Source: Mageeibacillus sp. UBA6976
Lineage (GTDB): Bacteria; Bacillota; Clostridia; Saccharofermentanales; Saccharofermentanaceae
NCBI GenBank assembly: GCA_002450155.1
Contig: DJYO01000009.1
Span: forward strand, 1 to 64,000
Reading direction: 5' to 3'
DNA: 64,000 nucleotides
In this document: positions 43,365 to 52,403 of the stretch, piece after piece
Position numbering within the stretch: the stretch's first letter is position 1
Layout of the letters: every line of letters begins with the position of its first letter
The notes under the pieces: generated by a model
Told to the model about the DNA's origin: nothing
Seen by the model: only the letters and a program-made list of their open reading frames with translations
Database searches by the model: none
Program-made: the position numbers and the translations under genes

Positions 43365-44867
43365 TTATCCCAGAAGGATAGATAATACCTTGTCTTCTAC
43401 CTGGTCTTTCTCGATTACGTCCTTATGTCTGATTTCCTTGTTCTTAAGTTCTGCAATAGACTGGGGGATCTCAAGTCCGCTCTCCTCGCTAAGCTCGCTG
43501 ATGACAGTCTCTATGGATCTGCCTGTAGAATAACCTGTGCCTCTTATGGCATCCATTACAGATGGAGCAAACTTGAAAGGGGACGCGGTGGATGCAAATA
43601 CAGTCTTGCATTCATCTCCCGATCTCTGGTGATATCTGTTGTAGATATTGAATCCTACTGCTGTATGTGTATCGATAACATTATCTGTTCTGTCATAAAC
43701 TTCGAGAATAGTCTTGAATACGCCTGTCTCATCGGCAAAGCCGCCTACAAAGTTTCTCTGCAGAGTCTTGAGCGTCTTGGGGTCAACAGTGTACTTGCCG
43801 TCCTTAGAAAGCTCACTCATCCACTCAGTTACGACCTTAACATCTCCCGTGATCTCATAAAGAAGCCTCTCGAGATTGGATGAGATGAGGATATCCATTG
43901 AAGGCGATGTGGTCTTATAGAATTCCCTGTTTCTGTCGTATGTACCTGTAGAGAAGAAATCACAGAGCACCTTATTGCGGTTGGATGCGCAGATAAGTCT
44001 GTGTACAGGGATGCCCATCTGTTTTGCAAACCAGGCTGCAAGGATATTGCCGAAGTTGCCCGTAGGAACGACTATGTTGATCTCCTCACCCATCTCTATC
44101 TTCTCCTTGCGGAGGAGCTCTACATATGAATATACATAGTATGCGATCTGGGGAGCAAGTCTGCCCCAGTTTATGGAATTTGCAGAAGAGAGCATTATGC
44201 CGGCTGCAGCGAGCTTATCCTCTAATTCCTTGTTTGCAAAAGTCCTCTTGACGCCGGTCTGGGCATCGTCGAAGCAGCCGTTTACTGCAACGACATGAGT
44301 ATTAGATCCGCCGGTGGTTACCATCTGCATCTTCTGAGCTTCAGATACGCCGCCTGTAGGATAGAATACGATGATCTCTGTGCCCGGCAGGTCTTTGAAA
44401 CCTTCAAGGGCAGCCTTGCCCGTGTCACCTGAAGTCGCCGTAAGGATGCAGATCTTCTTATCAAGGCCTACCTTATTTACCGAGGCTGTCATGAGGTGAG
44501 GCAGGAGCTGCAGTGCCACATCCTTAAATGCACACGTGGGGCCATGCCAGAGCTCCAGGATATATTCTCTGTCGTTATACTGATTGAGCTGGACCAAAGG
44601 CACCGGATCCTCGCCCCACTTCTCCTCACTGTAGGCCTGCTTTGTATAAGAGAGCAGTTCCTCTTCGGTAAAGTCTGTAAGATACTTGGCAAGTACCTTG
44701 GCAGATATCTCATAGAACTGCAGGTTCTTCATCTCAAGGATCTCCTCTGCTGAAAGAGCAGGTATGCTCTCCGGCACGAAGAGACCTCCGTCAGGTGCGA
44801 GACCTTCGATTATGGCTTCGGCCCCGGAATACTTTCTGTCGTATCCTCTGGTGCTTATGTATTTCAT
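43365..44867 (-). CDS. thrC: Threonine synthase
   Basis: 500 residues, PLP fold-type II. Converts O-phosphohomoserine to threonine. N-terminus MKYISTRG (the YxSTRG signature), the PLP lysine in HGPTCAFKDVALQLLP, and the glycine-rich phosphate site TATSGDTGKAA. It is the longer class-I type. Its ATG overlaps the previous stop as TAATG; the DHH gene follows after 18 bases, so this biosynthetic gene and the TIR module share a transcript. Confidence 0.95.
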   Translation of the reverse strand: MKYISTRGYDRKYSGAEAIIEGLAPDGGLFVPESIPALSAEEILEMKNLQFYEISAKVLAKYLTDFTEEELLSYTKQAYSEEKWGEDPVPLVQLNQYNDREYILELWHGPTCAFKDVALQLLPHLMTASVNKVGLDKKICILTATSGDTGKAALEGFKDLPGTEIIVFYPTGGVSEAQKMQMVTTGGSNTHVVAVNGCFDDAQTGVKRTFANKELEDKLAAAGIMLSSANSINWGRLAPQIAYYVYSYVELLRKEKIEMGEEINIVVPTGNFGNILAAWFAKQMGIPVHRLICASNRNKVLCDFFSTGTYDRNREFYKTTSPSMDILISSNLERLLYEITGDVKVVTEWMSELSKDGKYTVDPKTLKTLQRNFVGGFADETGVFKTILEVYDRTDNVIDTHTAVGFNIYNRYHQRSGDECKTVFASTASPFKFAPSVMDAIRGTGYSTGRSIETVISELSEESGLEIPQSIAELKNKEIRHKDVIEKDQVEDKVLSILLG

Positions 44868-45841
44868 TATTGTTCCTCCGATGCTGTCGTAGTTGTTGTA
44901 GTCTGTTCGGTTACAATAACCGGAGCAAGTCCTGTAGTAGTCGCCTCGGTAGTCTCCGATTCAAGTGTCAGCTGTGTAGGCTGGGTAGTAGTCGTTGTGG
45001 TGGGCTCTCTTCCCTCTGCTTCTGCAAAATGCATATCGTATCTTGCCAGGATCTCGGATACCTCCGGATCGGAATTATTGCTCTCCAGAAGGCTCTCCAG
45101 GTAAGTGAGCTTATCTGTATCTGCAGCGCCCTTAACTGTGGCTCTCATAAGAGGTACTACGCAGAATATGACTACCAGTACGATCACCACTGCCGCAATA
45201 ACGATGGCAGCGATCTTGGTCATCCTCCTGAGCTTATCTCCTGAAGATTCTATGTCTTCGATCCTTAAGTGGTCGTCTGACATCTCGTCTCCGACGGAGC
45301 CTGACCTCATCATTATGTCGCGCCTCTCGCGAACGGTAGCCATCTTGGGGGCCTCGTACTCCTTCTGGGCACGCATAAGGATAGGTGCCTGGAAGTTCTG
45401 ACGCTGGGCGGGAGATTCGCCGTTAGACATCTTGGCCTGCTTGATCTTCTCTGTTATATCCGAGGGCGGGAGATCTTCAGGAGGATTCTTGATATCCTCT
45501 CTTACCATCCTGAGCGCTTCCTGAGCGATGGTGAGATACTGCTCGGAACCGAGCACATTTGCCACGGCATAAGTAAAACTCCCCTCCGCTCTCTTAAAGC
45601 TGCCCTCTCTTGCAAGGCACAGTCCGTATATAAGAGCAGGATCACCCCACTGGGAATATTCGGTTATAAGAGGCTTAAGGAAGATCTGGGCGACATCGGT
45701 GCCGTCACCCTGCGCATTTATAAGTGCCTTGTTAAACTGCTTAACAATGCGTCCCTTCTCCTCGGAGCTAACGTCGAAAAGGATGAGACTCGTCTCATCT
45801 ATCGGCTGTATCATCATTACAAGACTCAGATAGTCATGCAT
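44867..45841 (-). CDS. Membrane protein with TPR-like N-terminus and Thr-rich tail
   Basis: 324 residues. Residues 1-125 are helical and TPR-like (ALIYGLCLAREGSFKRAEGS). A basic/acidic linker follows, then one membrane helix (about 210-232: IAAIVIAAVVIVLVVIFCVV) and an outer segment ending in a low-complexity Thr-rich tail with repeated TTTTTT blocks, likely disordered or glycosylated. Topology: N inside, C outside. No family recognised. Overlaps folC by eight bases, with AGAGG eight bases before the ATG; coupled to thrC downstream. Confidence 0.65.
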   Translation of the reverse strand: MHDYLSLVMMIQPIDETSLILFDVSSEEKGRIVKQFNKALINAQGDGTDVAQIFLKPLITEYSQWGDPALIYGLCLAREGSFKRAEGSFTYAVANVLGSEQYLTIAQEALRMVREDIKNPPEDLPPSDITEKIKQAKMSNGESPAQRQNFQAPILMRAQKEYEAPKMATVRERRDIMMRSGSVGDEMSDDHLRIEDIESSGDKLRRMTKIAAIVIAAVVIVLVVIFCVVPLMRATVKGAADTDKLTYLESLLESNNSDPEVSEILARYDMHFAEAEGREPTTTTTTQPTQLTLESETTEATTTGLAPVIVTEQTTTTTTASEEQ

Positions 45842-47195
45842 CAGATCGACCTCTCAAATCCGTTCTAATGGTTCCCAGAAGATACAGTGATCCCGTGATC
45901 AGAAGCGGCATACCGTCTCCGGCTGATAAAGCGAAGGCTTTATGTGCCCCTTCAAGAGGTTCTGTAACCTCGTGAACATTAACCTTATAATTATACACAT
46001 TATTTATTATTTTAGAAAGTTGAGCAGGTTCCATAGCTCTGGGGTTATCGGGCTTTACCAGGAAAGCTTCGCTGATATTCATACCCGCCGCCTTATAGGC
46101 TTCGATTATCCCCTCGACATCCTTATCCGCCATGACCCCCATGACCAGCCTTATGGGGGAGTCTTTAAATACCTCATAGATAAGATCAGCCAGGGATCTT
46201 GCGCCCTGTGGATTATGTCCTCCGTCCAGGATAACAAAAGGATCGCGGCATATGGTCTCAGCCCTGCACTTCCACACGGCAAGGCTTATACCTTCCTTGA
46301 TGATCTTATCTTCGATCCCCAGGACCTTACCGATCTCTATCGCAACTGCGGCATTGCCTGACTGATGCCTGCCCAAAAGACCGGTCTCATATGTCTCGCC
46401 TTTGTAGGTAAACTCCATGCGGCCGGTTCTTAAGATATTGCAGGACCCGGTCATCTCACTATCTCCTGCCAGGATCACAGGGCTTTTCTTAATAGATGCC
46501 ACCTCTGATACCACAGACAAAACATCGCCGGGATCAGTCATGAGAGTGATCTCCGGATTAAGAAGCACTACCGGGGAGCCGGGCTTTATTATGCCGGCCT
46601 TCTCATATGTTATCTCGCGTATTGTATCTCCCAGTCTGTCACAGTGATCAAGAGAAATGGCAGTTATGGCTGTGCACAGAGGATCTCTTATTACATTAGT
46701 TGAATCGAGCCTGCCTCCGAGGCCTACCTCCAGCACGGCAACATCTATCTTCTGTTCTGCAAAATACTTAAAGCATATAGCCGTAATAAGCTCAAATTCA
46801 GTGGGACTTTCCAAGCCCTCAGACTCCATCTGCTTTACGCATTCTGCTACCTCAAGACTTATCCTTGTAAGATCAATTTCTGAGATCTCGCCTAAGCTGT
46901 CATCAGCTATGTATCCCGCAAGACCTTTTGCACCGTCTATTATCCTTATCCTCTCACTAAAGCGCTCAATGTAAGGTGACGTAAACACACCGACCTTAAG
47001 GCCGCTCCTTGCAAGGATCGAAGATATGAAAGCCGTAACAGACCCCTTGCCGTTAGTCCCTGCGATATGCACAGACTTAAAGCTGTCCTGAGGGTTTCCC
47101 AAAAGATCGCAGAGCCTGACTATACGGTCAAGCCCCAGATTGATCCCGAATTTTAGTGCATCCTTAAGGATCTCAGGCGTGGAATCTTCAGCCAT
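45834..47195 (-). CDS. folC: Folylpolyglutamate synthase / dihydrofolate synthase
   Basis: 453 residues, Mur-ligase fold. Adds glutamate to dihydropteroate and tetrahydrofolates. ATP loop GTNGKGSVTAFISSILAR near residue 50, FTSPYIERFSERIRI, and GLGGRLDSTN (the FolC signature). Start at ATG 47195 with GGTGAT upstream, overlapping gtrA by eight bases; GTG at 47207 is the alternative. Confidence 0.95.
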   Translation of the reverse strand: MAEDSTPEILKDALKFGINLGLDRIVRLCDLLGNPQDSFKSVHIAGTNGKGSVTAFISSILARSGLKVGVFTSPYIERFSERIRIIDGAKGLAGYIADDSLGEISEIDLTRISLEVAECVKQMESEGLESPTEFELITAICFKYFAEQKIDVAVLEVGLGGRLDSTNVIRDPLCTAITAISLDHCDRLGDTIREITYEKAGIIKPGSPVVLLNPEITLMTDPGDVLSVVSEVASIKKSPVILAGDSEMTGSCNILRTGRMEFTYKGETYETGLLGRHQSGNAAVAIEIGKVLGIEDKIIKEGISLAVWKCRAETICRDPFVILDGGHNPQGARSLADLIYEVFKDSPIRLVMGVMADKDVEGIIEAYKAAGMNISEAFLVKPDNPRAMEPAQLSKIINNVYNYKVNVHEVTEPLEGAHKAFALSAGDGMPLLITGSLYLLGTIRTDLRGRSDA

Positions 47196-47760
47196 TGTTC
47201 TTATCACCAGCAGAAGAGGTATAATCCACCATGTCTTCCTTGCGGAATACCATGAGTTTGCTCAGCACGTAGTTTGCAATGACTACAAATACTGAATTAA
47301 GTCCTTTGACAAGGTACTCATAAGTAAAGCCGAAACTTGCGATCATGAACATTACCGTTATAACAGGAAGACCTGTAATGGCTTCGCAGATCTTTATCAT
47401 AAGCATATAAAGAGCCAGTTCCAATATCAGGAACGAAAGGATCCTTGCGCCTACAAAAGACATAAGTTCACGGATCCAGCTGCCCTTAGATCTGAAAACA
47501 AAGATCCTGTTGATGATATATGCGGTAAGCACTGCCAGGATCCAGCAGATTATCTGATTGATAACGGTCTTAAAGGATATATCGTGCCCCATGACATTAA
47601 CATTCATAGGATTGGATATGAGCTTATCAAACAAAATATAAGATACCCAGTTAACAAGAGTTGTAATACCCCCTGATACCAGGTACATAAACAGCTTTCT
47701 TAATTTCTCCTGCTTAGGCGTTAGGTTCTCGCCTCCAAGAAGAATCGTCTTGATCCACAT
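47188..47760 (-). CDS. GtrA-family membrane protein
   Basis: 190 residues with four membrane helices and the GtrA core (FMYLVSGGITTLVNWVSYILF; TAYIINRIFVFRSKGSW). Members flip or help transfer lipid-linked sugars for cell-surface glycans. AAGGAG precedes the ATG. Located after the cohesin-like and glucosaminidase genes, consistent with an envelope role. Confidence 0.85.
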   Translation of the reverse strand: MWIKTILLGGENLTPKQEKLRKLFMYLVSGGITTLVNWVSYILFDKLISNPMNVNVMGHDISFKTVINQIICWILAVLTAYIINRIFVFRSKGSWIRELMSFVGARILSFLILELALYMLMIKICEAITGLPVITVMFMIASFGFTYEYLVKGLNSVFVVIANYVLSKLMVFRKEDMVDYTSSAGDKNNG

Positions 47761-47774
47761 ACTGACTCCTTGAT

Positions 47775-49223
47775 CTATACCCGCTTGGGACGGGGCGTAG
47801 TCTTATCTACAAATATACGTCTTACCAGATATACGATTATAACAATAATTATGGATTCTATGAGGGATATTATGACAAATATGTTCAGCAGATATTTGTA
47901 CATGACTTCCGCTCTCTTATCCTGGGGAGTAAAGAGCTGGAATGACTGTTCCTCAGGATCGTATAAGTAGAATGCACCGTTGCCGGATTCGTCGGTAAGA
48001 TAGCAGATGAACTGATTGTCCTTGTTAACATATCCCGTCATCACCGCAGATTCCGTCTTATATTCAGCGGGAACATACCCTGTGGGAATATCCACACCTT
48101 CAGGAAGAGGCGTGGACTTAAGTATCTTACTCATACGGATTATCGTGTTATTGGGATCGTATCTTGTTACGACCTTCTCTGCACTGTTATAGAAATAAAG
48201 ACCCGGGTTATTGTTCCCGTCAAACAGATAGAGCAATACGCTGGCCACACCGTCTTTTGTAAAGCAGGGAACGCTGTAGCCGTTGATCACCCTCGTGGTC
48301 TGGGTAAAGCCCTGGGGCACGCTCAATTCACTTGGCAGATCCACAAAGGTATAAGTATTGCCGCTGCCGTCTATAAGCGAAGCATTGTCCGGGACATAGC
48401 TCTCCTTGCGGATTATGTGGATGGTGTAATTCATGTGGTTGATACCATCCTGGGCAGACACATCTATGGATATGATGTTCTCCCCCACTTCCAGATTCTG
48501 AGCGCCGTCGATTATTACCGCGGCCCAAAGATTACTGGGGGTCGCCGTGATGCTCACCTCGGTAACTGACCTCTCTACCGAAGCTGTATAGCTTGTAATG
48601 TTAGGATCGAAATCCGGTGTTAATGTAACGCCTCTTATCTTAAGAAATGCAAGTGTCGCATCCGATGAGATCGGGGCATCGCTTATAGGAACGGTAACAC
48701 CTGAACCCTTGGTTACTTCAACGCCCTCACCGTCGCTGCTTCTAAATTCTCCAAGGTCTTCTATCCAGGCGGACATCTCTCCGTTGGCATCAGGTCTCAT
48801 ACGGAAAGAGACTTCGTAGAGCAGCACCGGTTCCGAAGATTTATAAGCGCTGAAATCGTATTCATCACTCTCGGATTCACTTGCCGCCTGATAGTAACTG
48901 TCGGTAGCAGATATTGTTACCTGACCCTGGTCCTGAGTCTCGGTAAATACAAAATTAGCCAGTTCAGATCCGGGAGTAAATGACATATATTCACATACAC
49001 CCGGAGTATAGCCTAATACCACGGGACCGAAGGATACGATCTCCGGCATGTTATCAGCTATTACCTTGATGGTGATTATATCGCCCTGGGCGATACTGGA
49101 TACCTCACAGGTCGCAGAGACTACGATGGAACTTGCGGCAAAGACTGTGCCGGATGCCATACAGGCCGCTGCGATGAGCAGCGACATAGCAAACGCCAAG
49201 ATCTTACTTACGAGCTTTCTCAT
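47775..49223 (-). CDS. Exported cohesin-like / cadherin-like beta-sandwich protein with C-terminal membrane anchor
   Basis: 482 residues from ATG 49223, with GAGG five bases upstream. Signal peptide (LVSKILAFAMSLLIAAACMA, cleaved near VFA-AS). Residues ~30-185 look like a cohesin-type domain (VVSATCEVSSIAQGDIITIK, VSFRMRPDANGEM). Then a cadherin-like beta-sandwich repeat (LAFLKIRGVTLTPDFDPNIT). An unassigned middle region follows, and a membrane helix near the end (LLNIFVIISLIESIIIVIIV) with a basic tail inside. Probably a wall-face scaffold or adhesion protein attached to the membrane. Seven bases from the glucosaminidase gene, so the two may work together. Confidence 0.78.
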   Translation of the reverse strand: MRKLVSKILAFAMSLLIAAACMASGTVFAASSIVVSATCEVSSIAQGDIITIKVIADNMPEIVSFGPVVLGYTPGVCEYMSFTPGSELANFVFTETQDQGQVTISATDSYYQAASESESDEYDFSAYKSSEPVLLYEVSFRMRPDANGEMSAWIEDLGEFRSSDGEGVEVTKGSGVTVPISDAPISSDATLAFLKIRGVTLTPDFDPNITSYTASVERSVTEVSITATPSNLWAAVIIDGAQNLEVGENIISIDVSAQDGINHMNYTIHIIRKESYVPDNASLIDGSGNTYTFVDLPSELSVPQGFTQTTRVINGYSVPCFTKDGVASVLLYLFDGNNNPGLYFYNSAEKVVTRYDPNNTIIRMSKILKSTPLPEGVDIPTGYVPAEYKTESAVMTGYVNKDNQFICYLTDESGNGAFYLYDPEEQSFQLFTPQDKRAEVMYKYLLNIFVIISLIESIIIVIIVYLVRRIFVDKTTPRPKRV

Positions 49224-49230
49224 ATGTCCT

Positions 49231-51759
49231 CTATGGCAGATAACCATATTCCTCCGGCATGTTCTCATATACAGGTATAACGAATTCGAATGCCTGATCC
49301 AGCTTACCTATGTTCTTATAACTGTTATAGTATCTCACAGATTCGGAGTATGCCATCATAATATTCTGAGCATACTGATGTTCATAGAGTGAAGAACCAT
49401 CGGATATAACATCGAATTTCTGGAAGTACAGTGTATCCTGGCCTGCATCGATATAACCGGATGCGATCCACATAGCGCCACCTGTGATCGCCTTATCAGG
49501 TGAATCCCAGGGCAGGAGCAGAGCTCTCTCTGAATCAGATATCTCCTGCATATCAGGGTCTTTGCCCCACATGGCATATTTGGCTCCGTTTACAACGGCT
49601 CCGCCTTCAGCGGTTGTTGCATAAGCTCCGATGTTATAGAAATTGTAGTAACCTTCGTAGCCTGTAAGGTCTCCTCTGCAGAGGGCAGACTCACCCGAAT
49701 AACCCATCTCCTGTATTATCCTGCTGACCAGAAAGTACGGAGATACATCCGCCGTCTGACCTGCCTCGTATATCGCAGAAGCATAATCGAAGTCAGGTGT
49801 ATCCATGAAGGAACCTGAGATCATGGAACGGACTCCGTCTATCGTCTGCACATTACTGTCAAAGCTTAATAGTTCAAACATGAATATCCTGTCAGGCACA
49901 AGGAAATTACGGGGATCTAGGAAATAAGATGTAACCTCCGTCTTGGCTGCCATCCAGTCGGGAGAATCGTACACCTGGCTGTTGGCTCTTACATAATCAG
50001 GATAAACGGACTGCTCTATGAGACTCCTGCCGTTGCTGCACTCTGCATCCAGCACCTGGTTATAGTTCAGCCCTGTGTTATAAGCCTTGAATACATAATC
50101 GGGATGCATGTTATGCAATAGCCATAGACCGCTGTAATAACTCTGAGGGAATGAAGACAGTGTGCTCTCACTGAAAGAACCGTCATCATCTCCGTTAAGG
50201 AGATAGATACGGTATTCATCCTCTATGCCATCGAAGGAAGTGACACAGGCAGTGATCAGTGTCTCTCCCGGCATGACTTCATAGATCTGCCCCGGCTGTA
50301 GTAATGTCTCGGTGCCGTTATGCAATGCCTTTATCGAAACACCTGCCGAGTAGCCCTCCAGCGCTTCGCAGTTAACAGTAACCATACTGTTATCAGGCAT
50401 ATAATAGGCATAGTCCTTCATCTTGATGTCAAATCCGGGGTAGATGCCCAGATATCTTCCGGACACGGAATTCCATACCCTCATGGAATAGAGGCTGCCG
50501 TTAAGGGGGAGCAGATTGATCTCATCTTTGCTCAAACTGTATTCCGAACCGTTTATATCCGTGAGCAGATAATTCCCGTCAGCGTCCTGAACAGCTGCGC
50601 AGTAAGATCCGTTGTAATATGCGCAGTCTCTTGAGGTAACGACCTTATAAGATACGCTCGCACCTTCAAATGAAGTGGTCTGCGCTCTCCTGGCTTCAAT
50701 ATAGAAACAGTTGGATATTCCTTCGATGCCGGTCTCGCTGGATACTGATGCAGTATCCTGGGCAAGGCCCCTCAGGACTTCATACTTACTGCCTTCATGG
50801 GCATTGGTGCCGATAAGATTGCCGTAGACATCATACAGGGAGACCTCGATGTCATCAGCTATATCGACAAAGTCAACGTAGCAGTTATTGCCCTCACCGC
50901 AGTCCACCATATACCAGGCGCTGTCCTTATCGGCAACGATATTGCCGTTAGATACGCTGTCAGGTGCGATCGCAAATCTCACAGGTATATTTGCAGTTCC
51001 GGCTGATATTACCCGGCCTCTTCCGTCTGAAGAACGCAGGAGTATGGACACATCGTGAATACCGGGGTCTACGCCCGCTGTATCCCAGGCAATATTGAAG
51101 GAAGTAAGACCGGTATCAGGATCAGATCCTTCAAAACTGATGTAGCCGTGATATAAGACATCGTTAACAAAGAAATCAGTCCTGACGTCAGTTCCCGTAG
51201 CACCGAAAGATCCGGATGCTTCTCTTATCCCTATGGTATATTCCCCGGGCCCTGTAATGCCTGAAGAAAGATTTACATCAGTTATTACCGATCCCGTACC
51301 GGAGATCATGGATGAAGATACCCCGAAGGCTCTGCGTTCATCAGAGCAGACTCTGTCTATAGCCTTGACCCTTGTCATGGATTCCAGACGGTCTGTGATA
51401 TCAGATACGAGCTCAGCATCTTCCTTGCCGGTTACACTCATATTAAGATCAGATGCAAAACCGTTATCATCTCTGCCCAGCAGGTAATACTTTGGAGAAG
51501 TATACAGAAAGACCAGATAGTCTCCCGTAGTAAAGACTCCGCCCTCTACCATGCCGGATGCAATATCTGCTATATCTTCGGCATCCTCTGCATATAGCTG
51601 GGCTGCGCCTCTTCTTATGATATCTTCAGATTCCCTTATAGCGCCTCTGCCGTTAAGCCCGCCGCCCGGCAGTTTGAGTATTAATCCGATACAAAAAACG
51701 ACAGCGCAAAGCGCCATTATCAGAGCAAGTATAAGATACTCGATCCTTCGTTTGAACAT
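49231..51759 (-). CDS. Exported beta-N-acetylglucosaminidase (GH73-like autolysin)
   Basis: 842 residues with an N-terminal signal anchor (YLILALIMALCAVVFCIGLIL). The C-terminal ~230 residues are a LytD/GH73 glucosaminidase domain: SRIIQEMGYSGESAL holds the catalytic Glu; YYNFYNIGAYATT, ITGGAMWIASGYIDAGQDTLYFQKFD and HQYAQNI are standard. The N-terminal 450 residues are beta-rich and may bind the wall; around 500-540 there is a further cadherin-like sandwich. It cuts peptidoglycan glycan strands during growth. Two bases after yfbR. Confidence 0.86.
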   Translation of the reverse strand: MFKRRIEYLILALIMALCAVVFCIGLILKLPGGGLNGRGAIRESEDIIRRGAAQLYAEDAEDIADIASGMVEGGVFTTGDYLVFLYTSPKYYLLGRDDNGFASDLNMSVTGKEDAELVSDITDRLESMTRVKAIDRVCSDERRAFGVSSSMISGTGSVITDVNLSSGITGPGEYTIGIREASGSFGATGTDVRTDFFVNDVLYHGYISFEGSDPDTGLTSFNIAWDTAGVDPGIHDVSILLRSSDGRGRVISAGTANIPVRFAIAPDSVSNGNIVADKDSAWYMVDCGEGNNCYVDFVDIADDIEVSLYDVYGNLIGTNAHEGSKYEVLRGLAQDTASVSSETGIEGISNCFYIEARRAQTTSFEGASVSYKVVTSRDCAYYNGSYCAAVQDADGNYLLTDINGSEYSLSKDEINLLPLNGSLYSMRVWNSVSGRYLGIYPGFDIKMKDYAYYMPDNSMVTVNCEALEGYSAGVSIKALHNGTETLLQPGQIYEVMPGETLITACVTSFDGIEDEYRIYLLNGDDDGSFSESTLSSFPQSYYSGLWLLHNMHPDYVFKAYNTGLNYNQVLDAECSNGRSLIEQSVYPDYVRANSQVYDSPDWMAAKTEVTSYFLDPRNFLVPDRIFMFELLSFDSNVQTIDGVRSMISGSFMDTPDFDYASAIYEAGQTADVSPYFLVSRIIQEMGYSGESALCRGDLTGYEGYYNFYNIGAYATTAEGGAVVNGAKYAMWGKDPDMQEISDSERALLLPWDSPDKAITGGAMWIASGYIDAGQDTLYFQKFDVISDGSSLYEHQYAQNIMMAYSESVRYYNSYKNIGKLDQAFEFVIPVYENMPEEYGYLP

Positions 51760-51761
51760 TA

Positions 51762-52376
51762 TCAGTCCCTGCCGCCTGTAAGTGTATCAAGAGTATATCC
51801 GTAAGGCGGAACATAGTGCTCCATAAAATAGTCTGCTTCCGGCAGGTTCATGGCAAATATTGCTTTGCCTGTAGATTCCTTGGCAGCCTTGAACTCCACG
51901 CTGCCTGAAGATTCCTCTCTTACACACTTGATGTATGCAGCGATCTTATCTGCAGCCTTGACCAGCTTATGCATAAATACCTTGTCAGGAGTATCAGACG
52001 AGGGGGCTAACAGATCAAGATACTTATCCCTAAGCCCTTCCTGCTCAGGAAGCAGGGAGACAAGGGACAGAGCAGCCTCCTGCTCAACTTCCTTGTAAGC
52101 CTTGGTTATCTCTCTGTTGTGATACTTGATAGGCGTAGGCAGATCGCCGGTTATTATCTCTGTACAGTCGTGGAACAGAGCATATGCCATGACCTGATTC
52201 TCATCTACGGGACTTGCAGGATCCATCCTGTTATGGATCAGGCAGAGTGCATGGGCTATTACAGCAACATCAAAGCTGTGCTCCTTGATATTCTCCACCC
52301 TGGAATTCCTCATCATGCCCCAGCGCATGATGTACTGCATTCTGTCCAGCATTGCATAAAAACCATATTCTTCCAT
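51762..52376 (-). CDS. yfbR: HD-domain 5'-deoxynucleotidase (YfbR-like)
   Basis: 204 residues. Hydrolyses deoxynucleoside monophosphates. Matches the YfbR pattern: RWGMMRNSRVENIKEHSFDVAVIAHAL, FHDCTEIITGDLPTPIKYHN, and KAADKIAAYIKC (HD metal residues). ATG 52376 has GAGG six bases upstream. With dgt upstream it forms a deoxynucleotide-turnover pair. Confidence 0.9.
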   Translation of the reverse strand: MEEYGFYAMLDRMQYIMRWGMMRNSRVENIKEHSFDVAVIAHALCLIHNRMDPASPVDENQVMAYALFHDCTEIITGDLPTPIKYHNREITKAYKEVEQEAALSLVSLLPEQEGLRDKYLDLLAPSSDTPDKVFMHKLVKAADKIAAYIKCVREESSGSVEFKAAKESTGKAIFAMNLPEADYFMEHYVPPYGYTLDTLTGGRD

Positions 52377-52403
52377 ATAAAACCTCAACTAAAAAGCAAA
52401 TGA

